A DNA stretch of 64,000 nucleotides from Pyrinomonadaceae bacterium (GTDB lineage Bacteria > Acidobacteriota > Blastocatellia > Pyrinomonadales > Pyrinomonadaceae). The notes under the pieces are model-generated. The model made no database searches. It was given only the letters and a program-made list of their open reading frames with translations, and was not told the origin of the DNA. Positions 61,615 through 64,000 of this stretch are shown one piece after another (position 1 is the first letter of the stretch; each line of letters begins with the position of its first letter). A program made the position numbers and the translations under genes. The stretch is taken from NCBI GenBank assembly GCA_014534425.1, contig JACVRN010000004.1:1-64000 (forward strand), in the 5' to 3' direction.

Positions 61615-63468
61615 ATGGCAACGGCAGTCAAACAATTTCACGAGGAAGAGGCCATAGGCAAGACCTATGACTTTCGCGTCGCGCGCAGGCTCCTGCGCTA
61701 TCTGAAGCCTTACACGGGCACGCTCATCTTTGCGCTGGTGCTGACGCTTGTGCTCAACCTGCTCGGCATACTTCAGCCCAAGTTCACGCAGTACGCCATA
61801 GACTGGTACATCATTCCGCGCGACACCACGGGCCTGAATCTTTTCGTGCTGGTCTTCTTTCTGGTCAGGCTCTTTCATTTCATCTTCTCGTACTTTCAGG
61901 AAGTCCTACTGAACTCCGTGGGCCAGCGCGTCATGTACGACCTACGCAGCGAGCTTTACCGCAAGCTGCAAGAGCAGGAGGTCTCTTACTACGACCGCAA
62001 TCCTGTGGGGCGCATCATGACGCGCCTGACTTCGGACGTTGACGCGCTGAACGAACTGTTCACTTCGGGCGTCACTGACCTGCTCGGCGACCTGGTGATG
62101 ATTGTGGCGATTATGGCAATCATGTTCTGGATGGACGTGCGCCTGACGCTGGTGACGCTCCTGACCGTGCCTCTGCTGTTTGCGGCCACGAGTTGGTTCA
62201 GGCGCGGAGCGCGGCGCGGCTACGACATGGTGAGAACCAGGCTCGCTCGCATCAACGCATTTCTACAGGAGCATTTTTCGGGCGCGCAGACCGTGCAGAT
62301 TTTCAACGCCGAAGAGAAATCCCGTCGCCAGTTTCACAAAATCAACGATGACCACCGCAACGCCAACATACAGACCATCTTTTACTACGCGGTCTTTTTC
62401 CCGCTCGTCGATTTAATCGGTGCCATAGGTATAGCCCTGATTGTCTGGTACGGCGGCTATCGCATCATGCAGAACACTGCGGGAATGACTGTGCTCTCTT
62501 TGGGCGCGCTCGTGGCCTTCATTCAATATTCTCAGCAACTCTTTCAGCCCATACGCGACATCTCGGACAAGTACAACGTACTGCAAGCTGCGGTCGTAGC
62601 CTCGCATCGCATCTTCAAAACGCTAGACCTTCCCGTGGCAGTCACTTCGCCCGAAAAGCCTCTGAAGCAAGGGCGCGCTCGCGGCCACATAGAGTTCGAG
62701 AGCGTGTGGTTCGCTTACAAGGGCGAGGACTGGGTTCTGAAGGATGTGTCGTTCGTGGTAGAGCCGGGCCAGTCCGTAGCTCTTGTGGGCCACACAGGCT
62801 CAGGCAAGACCACTATTACGAATCTGCTCATGCGCTTTTACGACGTGCAGCGCGGGCGCATTCTTCTGGACGGCGTAGACGTGCGCGACTGGGACTTGCA
62901 ACACTTGCGTGAAAACTTCGCGGTAGTCCTCCAGGATGTCTTTCTCTTTAGCGGGACGGTCGAGAGCAACATTCGACTGGGCAACGAGAGAATCGCAAAG
63001 GAGCGCGTCGAGTGGGCCGCGCGCGAAGTTCACGCCGACCGCTTCATAAGAAGATTGCCCGAAGGCTACCAAACGGAGGTGAAAGAGCGCGGCGCGGGGC
63101 TTTCCGTCGGACAAAAACAACTCATCTCTTTCGCGCGAGCGCTGGCCTTTGACCCCGCGCTTCTCATCCTGGACGAAGCGACAAGCTCCATAGACACTGA
63201 GACGGAACAACTCATACAACAGGCCATAGAGCGCGTGATGGAAGAGCGCACTTCGCTCGTCGTCGCGCATCGTCTTTCGACCATCCAGCGCGCCAACCGC
63301 ATCATTGTCCTTCACCACGGCGAGATACGCGAGCAGGGCACGCACCAGGAGCTTCTCTCACAGAGAGGTTTTTACTGGCGGCTCTACAAGCTGCAATACG
63401 CCGACGACTCACGCGACGACGAAACCGACCCCGCACCTTTCGGCGGTCGCCTCCAATACGGAGACTGA
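61615..63468 (+). CDS. ABC exporter half-transporter, catalytic-site subunit
   Basis: 617 residues. Membrane domain then ATPase with [20 protein letters not shown] (Walker A), [12 protein letters not shown] (Q-loop), LSVGQKQ (non-canonical signature) and [12 protein letters not shown] with the catalytic Glu. The altered signature here and the Asp after Walker B in its partner both belong to the same composite site. So the heterodimer has one degenerate and one active site, as in BmrCD/TM287-288-like exporters. The stop is the first base triplet of a palindrome shared with the convergent gene. Confidence 0.92.
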   Translation: MATAVKQFHEEEAIGKTYDFRVARRLLRYLKPYTGTLIFALVLTLVLNLLGILQPKFTQYAIDWYIIPRDTTGLNLFVLVFFLVRLFHFIFSYFQEVLLNSVGQRVMYDLRSELYRKLQEQEVSYYDRNPVGRIMTRLTSDVDALNELFTSGVTDLLGDLVMIVAIMAIMFWMDVRLTLVTLLTVPLLFAATSWFRRGARRGYDMVRTRLARINAFLQEHFSGAQTVQIFNAEEKSRRQFHKINDDHRNANIQTIFYYAVFFPLVDLIGAIGIALIVWYGGYRIMQNTAGMTVLSLGALVAFIQYSQQLFQPIRDISDKYNVLQAAVVASHRIFKTLDLPVAVTSPEKPLKQGRARGHIEFESVWFAYKGEDWVLKDVSFVVEPGQSVALVGHTGSGKTTITNLLMRFYDVQRGRILLDGVDVRDWDLQHLRENFAVVLQDVFLFSGTVESNIRLGNERIAKERVEWAAREVHADRFIRRLPEGYQTEVKERGAGLSVGQKQLISFARALAFDPALLILDEATSSIDTETEQLIQQAIERVMEERTSLVVAHRLSTIQRANRIIVLHHGEIREQGTHQELLSQRGFYWRLYKLQYADDSRDDETDPAPFGGRLQYGD

Positions 63469-63565
63469 AGGGCAAGGCAGAAGGCAAAATGCAGAATGCA
63501 GAAGTGAAGAGGAATTTCCCGCCTGACTTCTGCATTCTGCACTCTGACTTTTGCCTTGCCCTTCA
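63466..63565. repeat. palindrome running from stop codon to stop codon
   Basis: TGAAGGGCAAGGC at 63466-63478 and its exact inverse at 63553-63565 place the stop codons of two convergent genes at the two ends. Inner arms pair AATGCAGAATGCAGAAGT with ACTTCTGCATTCTGC (7-nt iterations). It is probably a bidirectional terminator. Confidence 0.8.
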
Positions 63566-64000
63566 GGCGCTTTTGGCTTTGAATTTGTCGCCGTTCTCTT
63601 TCTGCAACTTTTCGGCCTGGGCTTTGAGGTCGTCGACTTCCTTTTTCAATTTGTCGGAGCGGGTCTTGATGTCGGCCTGTTTGTCGCGCAGGGTTTTCTG
63701 GCCCTGTCGGCTGGTGTCTTTGCGTGCCGTGGGCAGTTCTTTCAACGCGGAGAGGTGTGCGCCCTCTTTTCGCATGAGTTGGGCGCGAAGATCTAAATAC
63801 TGTTTGTATTTTTCGTCTATCTTGAGCTTGCTGGCCTGGTCGTATTTATCTGCCGCAGCTTTGGCGTCCGCTATGGCCTGGTCGAAGATGGCCGTCTCTT
63901 CGTCGTTCAATTGCTGGCGAGTCTTGGACTTCTTCTCGGCTTTGATGGCGTCTTCCTTCTGCGTCGCCTGGTTGTAAGCCTCGTCAACCTTGGTCGCCAA
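63563..64000 (-). CDS. coiled-coil protein, N-terminus outside the window
   Basis: At least 145 residues, open at the window edge. Lys/Ala/Glu/Gln-rich and almost wholly alpha-helical coiled coil (AIADAKAAADKYDQASKLKI, RSDKLKKEVDDLKAQAEKLQ). The end is KFKAKSA. The TTG at 64000 is at the edge, so the true start is probably upstream. No family recognised. The high Lys/Ala content resembles envelope-associated coiled-coil proteins, but that is a guess. Confidence 0.65.
   Translation of the reverse strand: MATKVDEAYNQATQKEDAIKAEKKSKTRQQLNDEETAIFDQAIADAKAAADKYDQASKLKIDEKYKQYLDLRAQLMRKEGAHLSALKELPTARKDTSRQGQKTLRDKQADIKTRSDKLKKEVDDLKAQAEKLQKENGDKFKAKSA

Overview
The window looks like a chromosomal segment of a fairly GC-rich, Gram-negative member of the Acidobacteriota, most likely class Blastocatellia. 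This is inferred from family content, not from a marker gene. The signs are an Oar-like TonB-dependent receptor with a carboxypeptidase-regulatory-like domain, secreted proteins with the same module, an ECF sigma factor beside a membrane TPR-CHAT protein, the futalosine menaquinone route (mqnA, mqnC) and a canonical mreB-mreC-mreD-mrdA-rodA rod-shape operon. Isoleucine is often encoded by ATA despite the GC-rich sequence. I found no rRNA or tRNA gene.

Layout. 1-4888: edge-truncated M19 dipeptidase, branched-chain aminotransferase, a 21-bp periodic intergenic array, PilT and an ankyrin-HTH fusion. 4885-18499: a protease-rich island. It holds a gluzincin, an amidase/PGRP-metacaspase fusion, a secreted coiled-coil protein, a trypsin-like zymogen, a serpin with an Arg in its reactive loop, an ECF sigma factor, an anti-sigma-like TPR-CHAT protein and an orphan. 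18591-29070: PD-(D/E)XK-like protein, thiolase, lipoprotein, two paralogous secreted proteins, an anion symporter, PpiD and a CadD-like transporter. 29205-32841: a 3.64-kb transposon with 16-bp inverted repeats and a 9-bp target duplication. It carries an IS4-type SWIM transposase, three passenger genes and a promoter-driven, pseudoknotted leader RNA. 33082-42010: FecR protein, diguanylate cyclase and the cell-shape operon. 42442-46163: a structured leader and an RNase E/G with a large insertion in its S1 domain. 46522-53239: TonB receptor, carbohydrate-binding-like secreted protein, alpha/beta hydrolase. 53284-57411: mqnC/mqnA and a run of small metabolic and repair genes. 57412-64000: a second large 21-bp array, a DICT-GAF-GGDEF protein, an asymmetric heterodimeric ABC exporter and an edge-truncated coiled-coil gene.

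Three things stand out. First, the protease island brings together, inside one bacterial neighbourhood, module types familiar from animal proteolytic cascades: peptidoglycan-recognition fold, caspase fold, trypsin-like zymogen and matching serpin. An ECF sigma factor and a CHAT protease sit next to it. Second, the transposon boundaries can be placed to the base, because removing it with one copy of the target duplication restores the 21-bp register of the array it interrupts. Third, intergenic DNA carries several architectures: 21-bp arrays, palindromes whose arms are short tandem iterations and often begin at stop codons, and dispersed short hairpin repeats.
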